Assembly (NCBI GenBank): GCA_965204695.1
Contig: OZ242007.1
Location: forward strand, 1,860,001 to 1,924,000
Source: JAHEKD01 sp965204695
GTDB taxonomy: Bacteria > Pseudomonadota > Gammaproteobacteria > Arenicellales > JAHEKD01
Direction of reading: 5' to 3'
Length of the DNA stretch: 64,000 bases
The translations under genes were made by a program, and so were the position numbers. Of this stretch, positions 54,282 to 63,102 are shown piece by piece. Numbering within the stretch: position 1 is the first letter of the stretch; every line of letters begins with the position of its first letter. A model generated the notes under the pieces. That model had not been told where the DNA came from. It made no database searches and saw only the letters and a list, made by a program, of their open reading frames with translations.

Positions 54282-55457
54282 TTAGTTTAATGATTCAATA
54301 TATTTTTGAATTCGATTACATGCTTGTTTCAATCGCTGAGGCTCGTCGCATGCACTGACTCGGACTAATCCTGCGCCAGAGGGTCCGAAACCATCACAAG
54401 GAATTAATCCTACATCATATTGATCAAGCAAACCTCGGCAAAAGTCCTGCCCGGAAATATTTAATCTTCGAATGTCTAACATGACAAACATGCCGGCTTG
54501 AGATGGAATAACCTTGATGTTCAGAATTTTAGACAATTCATCAGCCAATACATTGCGCCGGGCATTAATATTTGCACGAATTTTTGGTGTAATTTCTTCT
54601 GATAGATCTAAAGCTGTCATAGCCGCATCCTGTACAAACCCTACCAATCCATAACTCATACACATGTTTAAGTTATAAAAATGCGTTGCTAATTCTTTAG
54701 GTGCAATTGCCCAACCCAAACGCCAACCGGTCATTCGATGGGATTTGGATAAACTGGATACAGAGATAACCACTTGATCAGCGCCCGGTATAGAGGCAGG
54801 TGCACAAAAATCTTCCGGTTCGACCAACTCTGCATAAACGTCATCACAAATCAGCCAAATATTGTTTTCCACACAGGCTTGAACTATGGCCTGGATTCGA
54901 TCTTTTCCATAAAGGGCACCGGTTGGATTATTCGGTGTGTTGAGGACAATTGCCATGGTTTTAGCAGTTATTGCGTCTAAAACACCTTCAACATTGACCT
55001 GGAAACCCTCTTCAATCTTGCAAGGAATCGACTTTAATGTTGCACCACTTGAAGTGAATGTTGCTGGATAAGTAGTGTAATAAGGTTCCGGGATAATGAC
55101 TTCATCGCCTGTTTCCAATAAGCATTGGGTCGCAGCAAAAATTCCATTCTGAGCACCCAGGAAAACCACGCAGTTGTCTTCATCGACTTGTTGACCTGTC
55201 TTTTGTTGATGACGTTTTGCGATACGTTTTCTGAGTTCAATTTCACCTTCTACAGGTGTGTAATGATGTCGCCCGGCTTTGAGGCTTTTTATTGCAGTTT
55301 CTACTATACGCTCATCGGTGTATTCATAAGACTCCTGTCCGACACTGAGCAAATAAATATCCTCACCCGCATTGAGTCTGGCCGCGGCTTTATAATGCAC
55401 ATCCCAGGAATCAACACTGGGACCGCCTGTCCGGTTAGTTAATGATGAAAACCGCAT
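54282..55457 (-). CDS. aruH: Arginine:pyruvate transaminase
   Basis: 391 aa fold-type I aminotransferase. PLP lysine Lys238 in SSLSKSHRMTGWRLGW, NTPNNPTGALYG and CDDVYAEL are visible. The N-terminus (SWDVHYKAAARLNAGEDIYLLSVG) and C-terminus closely resemble Pseudomonas AruH, and the next gene upstream encodes AruI, sharing one base. It transfers the amino group of L-arginine to pyruvate, giving 5-guanidino-2-oxopentanoate. No aruF/G succinyltransferase genes are here, so this is the transaminase route. Confidence 0.85.
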   Translation of the reverse strand: MRFSSLTNRTGGPSVDSWDVHYKAAARLNAGEDIYLLSVGQESYEYTDERIVETAIKSLKAGRHHYTPVEGEIELRKRIAKRHQQKTGQQVDEDNCVVFLGAQNGIFAATQCLLETGDEVIIPEPYYTTYPATFTSSGATLKSIPCKIEEGFQVNVEGVLDAITAKTMAIVLNTPNNPTGALYGKDRIQAIVQACVENNIWLICDDVYAELVEPEDFCAPASIPGADQVVISVSSLSKSHRMTGWRLGWAIAPKELATHFYNLNMCMSYGLVGFVQDAAMTALDLSEEITPKIRANINARRNVLADELSKILNIKVIPSQAGMFVMLDIRRLNISGQDFCRGLLDQYDVGLIPCDGFGPSGAGLVRVSACDEPQRLKQACNRIQKYIESLN

Positions 55458-57052
55458 TAGTTTAACTCGTTTTCATTGAGTTGAATCAACATGGGCCCAG
55501 TTGAAGAACTAAAAGCAACTACCAGTTGTTCACCTAAGTCATCCAGTGAATTGACTGTCACAGCGTTCCATCCACAAGCTTTGGATAGCTTCATAAAGTC
55601 TGGATTGGTTTGAGTTACAGCTAAAGGATCAATACTTGCACCGACCATGTCATCTCTAATTTGTGATAAAGCATCGTTGTTCCAAAGCAAAATGGTGACA
55701 TTTAAATTAAGCTCTGCTGCCAGAGTCATTTCCTGCATGGTGTATTGCAAGCCAGCGTCACCAACCATCACCAGCACGTGTTGATCTGGTTTGGCAATTG
55801 CAACCCCCATTCCAGCGGGTAACGCGTAACCCAAAGTGCCGTAACCTGTTGGATGAAACCAGCTATTGGGGTTTTCTAGTGGAATAAAGTCAATCGAGGT
55901 ATAAGCCAACTGGGTCATGTCACTCACAATTGTGCAATTTTCAGGTAACAAAGACATAACAGTATTCATCACTTTCATGTGTCGTTGTTCTTTTTCAGTC
56001 AAATCGTCAGTTAATTCACTTTTGACTTTACTAATACGATCAAACGCCTGCTGATGCTTTTCAGCTCCAGCTTGGTCTAGAAGTGATAGTAGTTGATGAA
56101 TCGCATCACCGACGTCCGCCTTTATTGCTAAAGCTTTATCACCAGCCAATAATGCCCCCGAGTTCAAATTAACGCGAATCTGATTAGCGGATAATTGACC
56201 AGGTAAATCATCGTCCCAATGATCCGTCTGAGCCAATTCAGTTCCCAGCAAAATCACTAAATCCGAATCTTTTGCCAGTTGTTTAACTGCATCAGCACGC
56301 AGTTGTGCAGCAACTGCCAGCTCATGACAAGCTGGAATCACACCTCGACCTGCCACAGTAGTTGTCATCGGAATACCCGTTTTTTCAGCCAATGAAGTGA
56401 CTTGCTCAGCAGCAAATCGACAGCCGCCTCCAGCAATGATTATAGGATTCTCAGCCTGGTTAATCATTGCTGCGGCTTGCTCTAGCTGTTGCTGAGGCGC
56501 CTGAGACGGCTTAGGTAATGATACGGCCTGCCAAGCTTGTGCAATTGCTTGCGGCAAGATTTGTAGTGGAATGCTGATGTGCACGGGGCGCGGCTGATCG
56601 CTGGTAAAAATTGTAAAAGCCCTGGCGATCAGTTCTGGAATCTGATCAGCATGGTTAACTGTTGCACTAAATGCTGTAAATGGCGCTGTTACTGCTGATT
56701 GGTCTGTAATTTCATGCAAACGGCCACGATTGTATTTACCCGCATCGGGTTGATTCACTGGAGAAATTACAAGCATGGGTACCGAATCCATATAAGCTTC
56801 ACCCATAGGTGTTGTGATATTAGTAACACCAGGACCAGTAATCACGAAGCATACTCCAGGTTTGCCAGTGGCACGTGCATAACCATCGGCCATGAACCCG
56901 CCTCCCTGTTCATGCCGTGGAAGTATGTGTTTAATCTTGGAGTTTTCCAGTCCCCGATAGAGTTCGATGGAATGGGTTCCCGGAATTCCAAATACAGTAT
57001 CCACCCCGTATTGTTCGAGCAAATCAACCAATGCTTCACCAACTGTCAACAT
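55457..57052 (-). CDS. aruI: 5-guanidino-2-oxopentanoate decarboxylase (TPP enzyme)
   Basis: 531 aa acetolactate-synthase-like TPP enzyme. Glu48 in LPRHEQGGGFMADG activates the cofactor; the TPP motif runs VMVGDAGLQYTMQE to LLWNND. The N-terminal VFGIPGTHSIELYRGL is the AruI-type signature rather than that of a biosynthetic acetolactate synthase. It decarboxylates the AruH product to 4-guanidinobutanal. Its gene overlaps aruH by one base, giving a two-gene arginine catabolic operon; 4-guanidinobutyraldehyde dehydrogenase is not in the window. Confidence 0.87.
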   Translation of the reverse strand: MLTVGEALVDLLEQYGVDTVFGIPGTHSIELYRGLENSKIKHILPRHEQGGGFMADGYARATGKPGVCFVITGPGVTNITTPMGEAYMDSVPMLVISPVNQPDAGKYNRGRLHEITDQSAVTAPFTAFSATVNHADQIPELIARAFTIFTSDQPRPVHISIPLQILPQAIAQAWQAVSLPKPSQAPQQQLEQAAAMINQAENPIIIAGGGCRFAAEQVTSLAEKTGIPMTTTVAGRGVIPACHELAVAAQLRADAVKQLAKDSDLVILLGTELAQTDHWDDDLPGQLSANQIRVNLNSGALLAGDKALAIKADVGDAIHQLLSLLDQAGAEKHQQAFDRISKVKSELTDDLTEKEQRHMKVMNTVMSLLPENCTIVSDMTQLAYTSIDFIPLENPNSWFHPTGYGTLGYALPAGMGVAIAKPDQHVLVMVGDAGLQYTMQEMTLAAELNLNVTILLWNNDALSQIRDDMVGASIDPLAVTQTNPDFMKLSKACGWNAVTVNSLDDLGEQLVVAFSSSTGPMLIQLNENELN

Positions 57053-57160
57053 GGCCTATTCCTTTAAAATATGGACAAACAGGATGGAGAGTATACGGCA
57101 AGATATTTAGCTAAGATACAGGAGATGTGAATTCTAAGATTGCTCGACTCTATAGTTGTC

Positions 57161-57181
57161 ATCCTGAACTTGATTCAGGAT
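57161..57181. repeat. Extragenic palindrome (GTCATCCTGAACTTGATTCAGGAT type)
   Basis: Perfect 8-bp arms ATCCTGAA and TTCAGGAT around the loop CTTGA, the same loop as at 15090-15110. Confidence 0.85.
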
Positions 57182-57246
57182 CTCCTAAGCGTTACTCGGG
57201 CTTTGATCAACGTCCATACGTCATTTGGAATCAGTAGCTGGCTCAT

Positions 57247-57285
57247 GGAGATTCCTCCACTCGCTTATCGCTCGGTCGGAATGAC
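57247..57285. repeat. Extragenic palindrome (GGAGATTCCTCCACTCG...CGGAATGAC type)
   Basis: GATTCC and GGAATGAC ends bracket a CGCTTATCGCTCGG core; it is the reverse orientation of the element at 63051-63088. Confidence 0.7.
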
Positions 57286-57360
57286 ATCCTTTTGTTGTCC
57301 TTAGCGATGAAGTCGCGTGAGGATCTCCCAATCGCTATTCCGGCTTTTGCCAAAACGTTT

Positions 57361-58017
57361 TTATCTTATCTGAGCACTCACAATAACCCGGTGACATTCA
57401 TCGAACCGTTGAATCGATAAATTAGTAAAGTATTGATCAAATAAATCTTCATAGTCTTGATCGGAAAAATAATGCTTGATTACACTAAACGTTTTCCCGC
57501 TTTTTAATGTGCGTCGTTGAAGATGATTACCTTTATCATCAAAGACACCGGTTAAGGAATGTGGCTTAGGTAATTGGTCTACAAACGTAACTTGTTTAGC
57601 TTTACCTAATCGTTCGCCGATAGCGAGCAGAAAATTATTCATTTTAGATCGTGGAACATGAGCCAACCAATCAACTGCTAAAAGTAAATCGAATTCACCT
57701 TTTATATTCCTTAAATCATAAGCATCTGCCTGCTTGAAGCTGACTTTTGTTGGGGGTAAGTTTTTTTTCAATGCCTGATCCAGGGTGGATTGATTGAAAT
57801 CGGTAGCCACCACAAACTTTGCAGATTCAATAATATGACTGGTCCAAAAACCCGGACCGCATGCTAGTTCCAACACCGTCCTACCCTCTGCCCGCCTTTT
57901 CAGCTTCTCAACAACTGGCTCAAGAGCCTGAAGTTGAAGCGGATCATCGTAGCCCATTGACGTGTCATACTCAGCAGCACGTCGATGATAATAATCCTGC
58001 ATTTGCTCAATCAGCAT
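57361..58017 (-). CDS. Class I SAM-dependent methyltransferase
   Basis: 218 aa from ATG 58017, preferred because AAAGGA lies 7 nt upstream; it overlaps the preceding gene by 11 bp. SAM motif I is VLELACGPGFWTSHI, followed by VVATDFNQSTLDQALKK and DLLLAVDWLAHVPR. The acceptor is unknown. Translational coupling to the pyroglutamyl-peptidase-like gene suggests the two act on related small molecules or peptides. Confidence 0.83.
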   Translation of the reverse strand: MLIEQMQDYYHRRAAEYDTSMGYDDPLQLQALEPVVEKLKRRAEGRTVLELACGPGFWTSHIIESAKFVVATDFNQSTLDQALKKNLPPTKVSFKQADAYDLRNIKGEFDLLLAVDWLAHVPRSKMNNFLLAIGERLGKAKQVTFVDQLPKPHSLTGVFDDKGNHLQRRTLKSGKTFSVIKHYFSDQDYEDLFDQYFTNLSIQRFDECHRVIVSAQIR

Positions 58018-58522
58018 GGGCAAATCCTTTAATAATATTGGTAACAAAGCAAGCAACTTGACTAACATCAACTTTTACCGGAACATGCAAAAAAGCAAAC
58101 TTTGCGTCAGTTTTTTTACAATACTCACACATTACATACATTGAATAATTACAAACATAGGCACCAGCATCGTAAGTAATCGTACTGTCAGCATTGCTTA
58201 CAACTTTGAGCGAAACATAGTGATGTTCTGGACCAGCTTTAGATATTGGTCTACCGAGTGTCAACAAACCTTTGCGCCAATTCTTGGCCTTGCGTTCGAT
58301 TCGAATTTTTCTGGCTCGTGAGTCTTGACCCAATCCGATTATTAATTCAGGTTGATATTCATCCAAAACACAGTCAAACATCGTGCGACTAAATTTAGTT
58401 TGAAAAATATAAGTGCTAGTAATTTTTTGGACAGCAATTGCCTTAATGATGTCAGCTGTAACATTATGCCGATAATGAGCATAGGGGCCAAAGCCGTATA
58501 CTAGAATTTTATTTTTGTTCAT
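58007..58522 (-). CDS. Pyroglutamyl-peptidase I-like (C15 family) protein
   Basis: 171 aa, shorter than typical Pcp (about 210-215 aa). Catalytic triad candidates are conserved in order: Glu76 (IRIERKA), Cys124 (DAGAYVCNYSMY) and His146 (FLHVPV). The N-terminal VYGFGPYAHYRHN matches the GFEPFGG-type substrate loop but is degenerate. It probably cleaves a pyroglutamyl-like or lactam group; classical Pcp activity is uncertain because of the altered loop. Coupled to the methyltransferase gene by an 11-bp overlap. Confidence 0.78.
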   Translation of the reverse strand: MNKNKILVYGFGPYAHYRHNVTADIIKAIAVQKITSTYIFQTKFSRTMFDCVLDEYQPELIIGLGQDSRARKIRIERKAKNWRKGLLTLGRPISKAGPEHHYVSLKVVSNADSTITYDAGAYVCNYSMYVMCEYCKKTDAKFAFLHVPVKVDVSQVACFVTNIIKGFAHAD

Positions 58523-58725
58523 ACTTCAAGCAGTTGAGTATCCTTTAAATTCATATTTTCAACATTCCATGGTAATCAATTTCTTATCTAAAAGAAGTTT
58601 AGTCAAATTACTCCTATTAGCAACTATCAACAGCAAGCTGGTAATCTCTATCCAATCCATCAAAATAATTGAACATTGACAATTCAATAGTTTTTATTTA
58701 GCTTGTTTTATTATGCCAAATATTA

Positions 58726-58742
58726 GTTCTATAATATGAAAC
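58726..58742. promoter_or_regulatory. Candidate IclR-type operator upstream of the mttB operon
   Basis: GTTCTATAATATGAAAC is a near-palindrome 28 bp before the start of the MttB gene. It matches GTTTCGTAATACAAAAC, found upstream of the iclR gene, at 12 of 17 positions including both GTT/AAC ends. Confidence 0.5.
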
Positions 58743-58770
58743 TTTTATATACTCTTATCAGAGAATATTC

Positions 58771-60327
58771 ATGACCCGCTCTCGCCGTACATCAGCAAAC
58801 CCTAGGCAAATGGCCAGGCAACAAAGGAAACAGGATAAAGTCACTGCAGCCATTAATACTAGCACTGAACTTGCGTCGATATTCAAACCACTTTCTGATA
58901 AAGATGTTTTACAGATACATAATGCTGCATTAAATTTATTGGAAGAAGTTGGCATTGCAGACCCCACTGAGCGAGTTAAAGATGTTGCTTTAAAGCATGG
59001 GTGTAAAATGAATCAGGATGGTCGCTTGATTTTCCCCCGAGCAATCGTAGAGGACGTAATTGACAAAGCAGCTAAACGATTCGTTCTTTATGGCCGAGAT
59101 TCTACATTCGATTTTGAAGCGAGTACCAACAAAATCAATTTTTGTACTGGTGGGGCTGCTGTATTAATGTTGGATATTGACCAGCGCAAATATCGGCCAT
59201 CAACCCTTATCGATCTATACGACCTGGCACGGCTTGGCGATACCCTGGAAAATATACAGTGGTTTACCCGACCTGTGGTGGCAACAGAGATTGAAAATCT
59301 GTACGAGCTCGATGTTAATACTATTTATGCTTGCGTGGCTGGCACACAAAAACACATTGCAACGAGTTTTACTCAAGGTCACCACATCACAGATATGCTT
59401 CCAATGCTAGATGCATTGGCTTTAGGCGGACAAAGCTTTTCAGATCGACCCTATTGCACTGCCCATGCCACTACAATCGTTTCGCCGATGACTTTTGCTC
59501 AGGACAGTCTAGATGTTGCTTGTGCTGCTGTTGATGTGGGCATGCCAGTTAACGTACTTACCGGGCCACAAGCTGGTGCAACTGCCCCGGCGGCACTGGC
59601 GGGAACGCTAGTTCAGGGTTGTGCGGAAAGTCTGGGCTCCTTGTGCATAGTTAATATGCTCAAACCCGGTCATCCTGTAATTTTAAGTAATTGGACGTTC
59701 GTCTCTGACCTTAGAACCGGTGCCTTTACAGGTGGTGGAGGTGAACAAGCTTTATTAGGTGCTGCCTCCGGGCAAATGGCCGCCTTTTACGGGATTCCAG
59801 GAGGTGTCGGCGCCGGCATGTCGGATTCCAAAGTTCCTGATAACCAGGCCGGTTTCGAAAAAGCACTGACCACCATGGCAGCAGCCCTTTCCGGTGGAGG
59901 GTTTGTATATGAGTCGACCGGCATGTTGTCAAGCCTGCTGGGTTGTTCGCTTGAGGCTATGATTATCGATGATGATATGCTTTCCAATATTCGCCGTATT
60001 GCCAGAGGCATTGAAGTAACGGATGAAACTTTATCTATCTCTGTTGTTTCCGATACAGTCGATGGCCCCGGCCATTTCCTGGGTCATTCACAAACACTGG
60101 AACTGATGGAAAGCGAGTACGTTTATCCACGTCAGGCAGATCGCATGAGCCCGAGTGATTGGGAAGATGCTGGAGCCAAAGATGCCTGGGATAGAGCCAC
60201 CGAACAAGCCAAACGAATTCTTACTGAACATCATCCAGAATATATCGATAATGCTACTGATGATTACATTCGTAATAATTATCCGATCAAATTACCTAAA
60301 CCAAATAATAACGCTGGTTGCTTATGA
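58771..60327 (+). CDS. MttB-family corrinoid methyltransferase, non-pyrrolysine
   Basis: 518 aa of the trimethylamine methyltransferase superfamily (IHNAALNLLEEVGI, CTGGAAVLMLDI, HATTIVSPMTFAQDSLD, YGIPGGVGAGMSDSK). There is no in-frame amber codon, so it belongs with the pyrrolysine-free group that includes glycine betaine methyltransferase MtgB. It would demethylate a quaternary or tertiary amine onto a corrinoid protein, but no corrinoid protein gene is adjacent. The next gene overlaps by 4 bp and resembles dimethylglycine/sarcosine dehydrogenases, consistent with stepwise betaine demethylation (inference). Confidence 0.87.
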   Translation: MTRSRRTSANPRQMARQQRKQDKVTAAINTSTELASIFKPLSDKDVLQIHNAALNLLEEVGIADPTERVKDVALKHGCKMNQDGRLIFPRAIVEDVIDKAAKRFVLYGRDSTFDFEASTNKINFCTGGAAVLMLDIDQRKYRPSTLIDLYDLARLGDTLENIQWFTRPVVATEIENLYELDVNTIYACVAGTQKHIATSFTQGHHITDMLPMLDALALGGQSFSDRPYCTAHATTIVSPMTFAQDSLDVACAAVDVGMPVNVLTGPQAGATAPAALAGTLVQGCAESLGSLCIVNMLKPGHPVILSNWTFVSDLRTGAFTGGGGEQALLGAASGQMAAFYGIPGGVGAGMSDSKVPDNQAGFEKALTTMAAALSGGGFVYESTGMLSSLLGCSLEAMIIDDDMLSNIRRIARGIEVTDETLSISVVSDTVDGPGHFLGHSQTLELMESEYVYPRQADRMSPSDWEDAGAKDAWDRATEQAKRILTEHHPEYIDNATDDYIRNNYPIKLPKPNNNAGCL

Positions 60328-61550
60328 CTAATCACACTCAGGTTGCCATAATCGGTGGAGGCATTGTTGGTTGCAGTGTGTTATTTGGGCTTGCCAAACT
60401 GGGCTGGACAGATATTTTGCTTTTAGAAAAACGCGAGCTGACCTCGGGCTCAACCTGGCATGCTGCAGGAAATACCACTTACTTTGGTCATTACACCAGT
60501 ATTACTCGGCTGTTCACTGATTCGATTAAGAATTATCTTGAAGCTGAAGCAATATCTGGTCAATCCGTCAGTTTTCATGATGCTGGCAGTCTCAGATTGG
60601 CGACTTCAAAAACCGAACTTCAAGCCTATAAACATCTGCTACCCATGTATCAGAAATTGAATATTCCTTATCAAGTCATCGGGCCTGGGGAGATAAAACA
60701 GCTTCATCCCTTACTTGAAATTGAAGGACTCTATGGTGCTGCTCATACTCCAACTGATGGCCATGTAGATGCCTCTGGGGCCACTCATGCTCTAGCTAAG
60801 GCCGCCCGCTCGATGGGTGCTAAAATTCAACGTCATTGCCCAGTGAAACAACTTGAGCAGCGAAGTGATGGCAAATGGTCCGTTATAACTAGTGAACAAG
60901 AGGTGATAGCTGAACATGTAGTGATGGCAAATAGTTTCTGGGCACGGGAAATGGTTCTTCCGTTGGGCTTAAATTTACAGCTTTATGCATTGGAGCACCA
61001 TGAAGTGGTAACGGAAAATGTGGCTGAACTAGAAGCTCTTGATTATGAGGTTCCGACGGTTCGCGATCCTTATGCACCGTCAAATACAAGACAGGAAGGA
61101 AACGGGTTTTTATGTGGAGTATATGAATCAAATCCAGTTCCTTGGGCGGTTAATGGTATTCCTGCAGACTTTGCAGAAGAACTTTTGGTTCCTGAGCTGG
61201 ATCGTTTGGAAAAACATTTGATTCGTGTCATGGAACGCATTCCTGCCTTCGGCAAAGCGGGTATCAAAACTATTAATAATGGGCCCATTGCTTATACACC
61301 TGATGGGTGTCCACTGTTAGGGCCAGTAAAAACCCATCCGGGACTGTGGTTGGCAACCGGATTTTGTGTTGGAATCGGAACCGGGGGCGGCTCGGGAGAA
61401 TTCTTAGCTAATTGGATGGTTAATGGAAAAGAGTCTTATTCGTTACCTATCGTTCACCCTTCAAGATTTTCAAACGATATATCCCAAAGTGAATGTTTAA
61501 AGATGATCACACAGACTTATGCTAAAGGTTATGTCATACCAACGACTTAA
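60324..61550 (+). CDS. FAD-dependent amine oxidoreductase (dimethylglycine/sarcosine dehydrogenase-like)
   Basis: 408 aa from ATG 60324, which overlaps the mttB TGA by 4 bp. The Rossmann FAD motif is VAIIGGGIVGCSVLFGLAKLG and the flavinylation-type loop TSGSTWHAAGNTT is that of dimethylglycine and sarcosine dehydrogenases. The C-terminal GcvT/folate domain of those enzymes is absent, so only the oxidase half is present and released formaldehyde would need another acceptor. Translational coupling to the MttB homologue suggests the two act on the same methylated amine. Confidence 0.87.
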   Translation: MTNHTQVAIIGGGIVGCSVLFGLAKLGWTDILLLEKRELTSGSTWHAAGNTTYFGHYTSITRLFTDSIKNYLEAEAISGQSVSFHDAGSLRLATSKTELQAYKHLLPMYQKLNIPYQVIGPGEIKQLHPLLEIEGLYGAAHTPTDGHVDASGATHALAKAARSMGAKIQRHCPVKQLEQRSDGKWSVITSEQEVIAEHVVMANSFWAREMVLPLGLNLQLYALEHHEVVTENVAELEALDYEVPTVRDPYAPSNTRQEGNGFLCGVYESNPVPWAVNGIPADFAEELLVPELDRLEKHLIRVMERIPAFGKAGIKTINNGPIAYTPDGCPLLGPVKTHPGLWLATGFCVGIGTGGGSGEFLANWMVNGKESYSLPIVHPSRFSNDISQSECLKMITQTYAKGYVIPTT

Positions 61551-61608
61551 CATTAAATCGATTAGTATTAATCCTTTGAAACGAAAGTTGTTAGTTTATC
61601 TTGACTGG

Positions 61609-61628
61609 ATTCCCGCCTACGCGGGAAT
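61609..61628. repeat. Extragenic palindrome (ATTCCCGC...GCGGGAATGACG type)
   Basis: Perfect 8-bp arms ATTCCCGC and GCGGGAAT with a CTAC loop; near-identical to 15348-15367. It lies between the two FAD oxidoreductase genes. Confidence 0.85.
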
Positions 61629-61660
61629 GACGGAACCTTACTAGCTACGAGCCATAAATT

Positions 61661-62950
61661 TTGTCTGAGTCAGTCAATTCGTTGTGGATGAGTAATGCGA
61701 TTGCTCAACCTCTAACATCAAAACTTGATACCGATGTAGATGTAGATACCGTGATCGTCGGCGCGGGTTTTACAGGTTTAAGAGCAGCTTTATTACTTGC
61801 GAAAGCTGGACAAAAAGTTACCATTTTGGAAGCAAATACTATCGCCTGGGGAGCTTCAGGTAGAAACGGTGGTCAGGTAAACCCGCTGCCACCTGAGAAC
61901 AGCCCGGCAACAATAGAAAAAAGACTGGGGTCAAAATATCTTGATCGAATTGCTGAAACCATGCTGGGTTCAGCGGATGAACTGTTTGGAATCATCAACA
62001 AATATCACATCGATTGTCAGGCTCGGCAAAATGGTTGGCTTAGGGTTGATCATTATCCGGGGGCAATGCAATCATCACGCAGAATTGCCAAAGCCTGGGC
62101 TGACTATGGAATTGAAATCCAATACCTTGAAGATGAAGAGTTACATCATGAAACGGGCTCAACAGCATTCCATTCCGGCATACTAGTTCCTAAAGGCGGT
62201 GCAATTCACCCTTTATCGTATGCCCGTGGATTGGCTCAAGCTGCTATTAATGCAGGCGCATCGATTTATACCGATTCACCAGCTCATTTGCTAATAAAAG
62301 AAAAGAACAAATGGCACGTTAAATCAAACAATCAAACAGTGTTCGCAGAAAATGTTTTGTTATGTACCAATGGCTATACGGACTCATTAATTACAGGATT
62401 GGAGCAATCGATTATTCCATTAGTTTCGATACAGATAGCCTCTGAACGATTGCCTGAAGACATCATCCAGTCGATACTGCCTAAAGGCAGAACTCTCTCG
62501 GATACTCGCCGTACAATAATTTACGGCAGACGAGAGCCAGATAACCGCATTTTGCTTGGAAGCTTAGGCAGACTCAGTGAGAAAGGTGACCAATCAGCTT
62601 TTAAAGACTTGAAAAATGAAGCAACTCGAATTTATCCAATTTTAAAAGATGTTCATTGGGAGTTTCATTGGGGTGGTCAAATCGCAATCACCAATGATCA
62701 TCTCCCCCATTTACATGAGCCTGAGCCGGGATTATTCGCTGGTTTGGGTTATAACGGTCGAGGTGTGGCCATGAGTAATGTAATGGGACGCATATTAGCG
62801 CAGCGTGTTCTGGGCATGTCAGCCGATGATTCGCCCTTTCCAACAACTAAAATAAAAACCTACCCTTTTCATCAATTTTATAAACTCGGCGCTAAAGCTG
62901 TTATGTGGTGGATGAGAAACAGGGATCAACGTGAAATTAATAAGGCTTAG
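61661..62950 (+). CDS. FAD-dependent oxidoreductase (PuuB/DadA-like)
   Basis: 429 aa with a TTG start at 61661, chosen because family members begin with an NSLW-type segment ahead of the FAD motif; ATG 61688 is the alternative. FAD binding is shown by DTVIVGAGFTGLRAALLLAKAG and IAWGASGRNGGQVNP. The C-terminal LFAGLGYNGRGVAMSNVMGR is typical of gamma-glutamylputrescine oxidase and D-amino acid dehydrogenase relatives. It oxidises an amine to an aldehyde or keto product. A repeat-containing 110-bp gap separates it from the mttB operon, so it may have its own promoter. Confidence 0.86.
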   Translation: MSESVNSLWMSNAIAQPLTSKLDTDVDVDTVIVGAGFTGLRAALLLAKAGQKVTILEANTIAWGASGRNGGQVNPLPPENSPATIEKRLGSKYLDRIAETMLGSADELFGIINKYHIDCQARQNGWLRVDHYPGAMQSSRRIAKAWADYGIEIQYLEDEELHHETGSTAFHSGILVPKGGAIHPLSYARGLAQAAINAGASIYTDSPAHLLIKEKNKWHVKSNNQTVFAENVLLCTNGYTDSLITGLEQSIIPLVSIQIASERLPEDIIQSILPKGRTLSDTRRTIIYGRREPDNRILLGSLGRLSEKGDQSAFKDLKNEATRIYPILKDVHWEFHWGGQIAITNDHLPHLHEPEPGLFAGLGYNGRGVAMSNVMGRILAQRVLGMSADDSPFPTTKIKTYPFHQFYKLGAKAVMWWMRNRDQREINKA

Positions 62951-62985
62951 ATCGGTGACTTTACTCAAACCTCGAACAGTCGGCA

Positions 62986-63023
62986 GGAGATCCTTACAGC
63001 GCTTAGCAGCGCCTCAGGATGAC
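62986..63023. repeat. Extragenic palindrome (GGAGATCCT...AGGATGAC type)
   Basis: GATCCT and AGGATGAC ends with an inner AGCGCTTAGCAGCGC hairpin; located 35 bp after the PuuB-like gene. Confidence 0.75.
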
Positions 63024-63050
63024 AGTGTGTGTTACTAAGCCATTGTTTTT

Positions 63051-63088
63051 GTCATTCCGACCGAGTGTCAGCGAGTGGAGGAATCTCC
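63051..63088. repeat. Extragenic palindrome (GTCATTCCGACCGAG...GGAGGAATCTCC type)
   Basis: GTCATTCC and GGAATCTCC ends bracket a CGAGTGTCAGCGAG core. It is the inverse of 57247-57285 and close to the iclR stop, so the convergent gap contains two palindromes. Confidence 0.8.
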
Positions 63089-63102
63089 ATAGGACCACAA
63101 AA

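Larger units (their letters stand above)
57053..57360. other. Intergenic gap with palindromic repeats
   Basis: No gene is supported in these 308 bp between the aruI start and the methyltransferase stop. Two palindromic elements (57161-57181 and 57247-57285) occupy its middle. The remainder is low-complexity AT-rich sequence next to aruI, presumably promoter, and a GGATCTCC-containing stretch near 57322 that resembles a repeat end. Confidence 0.75.

Noticed and set aside
58771..60327. Pyrrolysine-containing trimethylamine methyltransferase
   Set aside because: The frame is continuous without an in-frame amber codon, so this is the non-pyrrolysine branch.
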